Source: Clostridiales bacterium (lineage in GTDB: Bacteria; Bacillota; Clostridia; Oscillospirales; Oscillospiraceae). From it: a DNA stretch of 39,052 nt. The position numbers and the translations under genes were made by a program. Position 1 is the stretch's first letter. Each line of letters opens with the position of its first letter. Location of the stretch: NCBI GenBank assembly GCA_029267755.1, contig JAJUHS010000006.1, positions 1 to 39,052 of the forward strand. The letters are read 5' to 3'. This document shows, in pieces, positions 38,683-39,052 of the stretch. A model generated the notes under the pieces. It made no database searches. It worked only from the letters and a program-made list of their open reading frames with translations, and was not told the origin of the DNA.

Positions 38683-39052
38683 TCAGAAATTAAAATTAAA
38701 CAAATGCTCTACAAGTATCTTAACGCCCAGTGCGACGAGGACGACGCCTCCAGCAAATTCAGCGCGCGATTTGTACTTCATTCCGAATACGTTGCCAAGC
38801 TTAACGGCTGCGACAGACAGAACAAAGGTCGTAATTCCGATAAGCGCAACGGCGTTTGTTATGTTTACATTCAGAAAAGCAAAGGTTATCCCGGCGGCAA
38901 GCGCGTCTATACTGGTGGCGACGGCCAGCACCAGCATGCTGAAAAATGAAAGCGAATCCCCGGCAGGCTTGTCGTCCCTGCTGAAGGACTCCCGTATCAT
39001 TTTGACGCCTATAAATCCGAGCAGTACAAACGCTATCCAGTGATCAACCACC
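38683..39052 (-). CDS. mntP: manganese efflux pump MntP (C-terminal part; start outside window)
   Basis: The last 122 or so residues of a MntP (YebN) family membrane protein, which exports Mn(II). The frame is open to the right edge of the window, so the N-terminal third of the usual 185-190 residues is missing. Visible are a helix ([15 protein letters not shown]), a short charged loop, then the conserved [18 protein letters not shown] with the Asp used in metal transport, and two more helices ([18 protein letters not shown]). Confidence 0.9.
   Translation of the reverse strand, partial: VVDHWIAFVLLGFIGVKMIRESFSRDDKPAGDSLSFFSMLVLAVATSIDALAAGITFAFLNVNITNAVALIGITTFVLSVAAVKLGNVFGMKYKSRAEFAGGVVLVALGVKILVEHLFNFNF

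Noticed and set aside
1-39052. CRISPR array, toxin-antitoxin pair or defence island
   Set aside because: No regularly spaced repeats, no Cas-like or nuclease/toxin pairs, and the genes are mainly core functions.

Overview
The window reads as chromosomal DNA from an endospore-forming member of the Bacillota, most likely class Clostridia. It carries spore germination genes (GerA and Ger(x)C receptor subunits, YpeB), SpoIIIE/FtsK, a SpoVB-type flippase, a PdaB-like polysaccharide deacetylase, a two-gene SufC-SufB (SmsCB-type) Fe-S system, teichoic-acid type TagO/MnaA, strong AGGAGG-type ribosome sites and several TTG starts. Base composition looks moderate and fairly even. I see no insertion sequence, integrase, prophage or CRISPR array. 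Coding density is high and most of the region is ordinary core genome.

Layout. 1-2656 (minus): a Ger(x)C lipoprotein, cut by the window edge, and a GerA subunit, overlapping and with no GerB between them. 2754-4308 (plus): an HD-domain protein coupled to a 51-residue conserved-looking small protein, then a LysM-CAP exported protein. 4395-8620 (plus): a MarR repressor followed by a two-subunit heterodimeric ABC exporter. 8808-14966 (plus): a membrane family-2 glycosyltransferase, UppP, SpoIIIE/FtsK and an MFS exporter. 15003-17941 (minus): gltX, then ypeB. 18114-23436 (plus): a class I/II aminotransferase, trpS, tagO, mnaA and an unknown membrane-anchored protein. 23517-24467 (minus): three small uncharacterised genes in one tight operon. 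24533-24985 (plus): a YfcE-type phosphoesterase. 25088-28629 (minus): sufC-sufB, cysK, a VOC protein and tRNA-Thr(CGT). 28630-29150: AT-rich, no gene, with a cluster of DnaA-box-like 9-mers. 29151-36953 (minus): recG, a SpoVB-like flippase, polA, rimI and tsaD. 37218-39052: a tiny kinase-like protein, a polysaccharide deacetylase and the end of mntP.

Functional themes. (a) Cell envelope: UppP recycles undecaprenyl phosphate, TagO loads it with a sugar phosphate, MnaA supplies UDP-ManNAc, and the flippase, glycosyltransferase, LysM-CAP protein and deacetylase act on envelope polymers. (b) Sporulation and germination: GerA/GerC, YpeB, SpoIIIE, SpoVB-like and PdaB-like; sigma-G-like and sigma-E-like promoter matches precede gerA and the deacetylase gene. 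(c) Information processing: gltX, trpS, tRNA-Thr, tsaD, rimI, polA and recG. (d) Sulfur and Fe-S: sufCB and cysK.

The least explained parts are the three-gene unknown operon (23517-24467), the 51-residue protein coupled to the HD gene, the 155-residue kinase-like protein, the DnaA-box cluster away from any dnaA gene, and the ypeB start buried in a hairpin that also looks like the gltX terminator. I did not find an obviously new multi-gene defence or metabolic system. The three-gene operon is the best candidate for something undescribed. All functional calls come from reading motifs; no database search was run.
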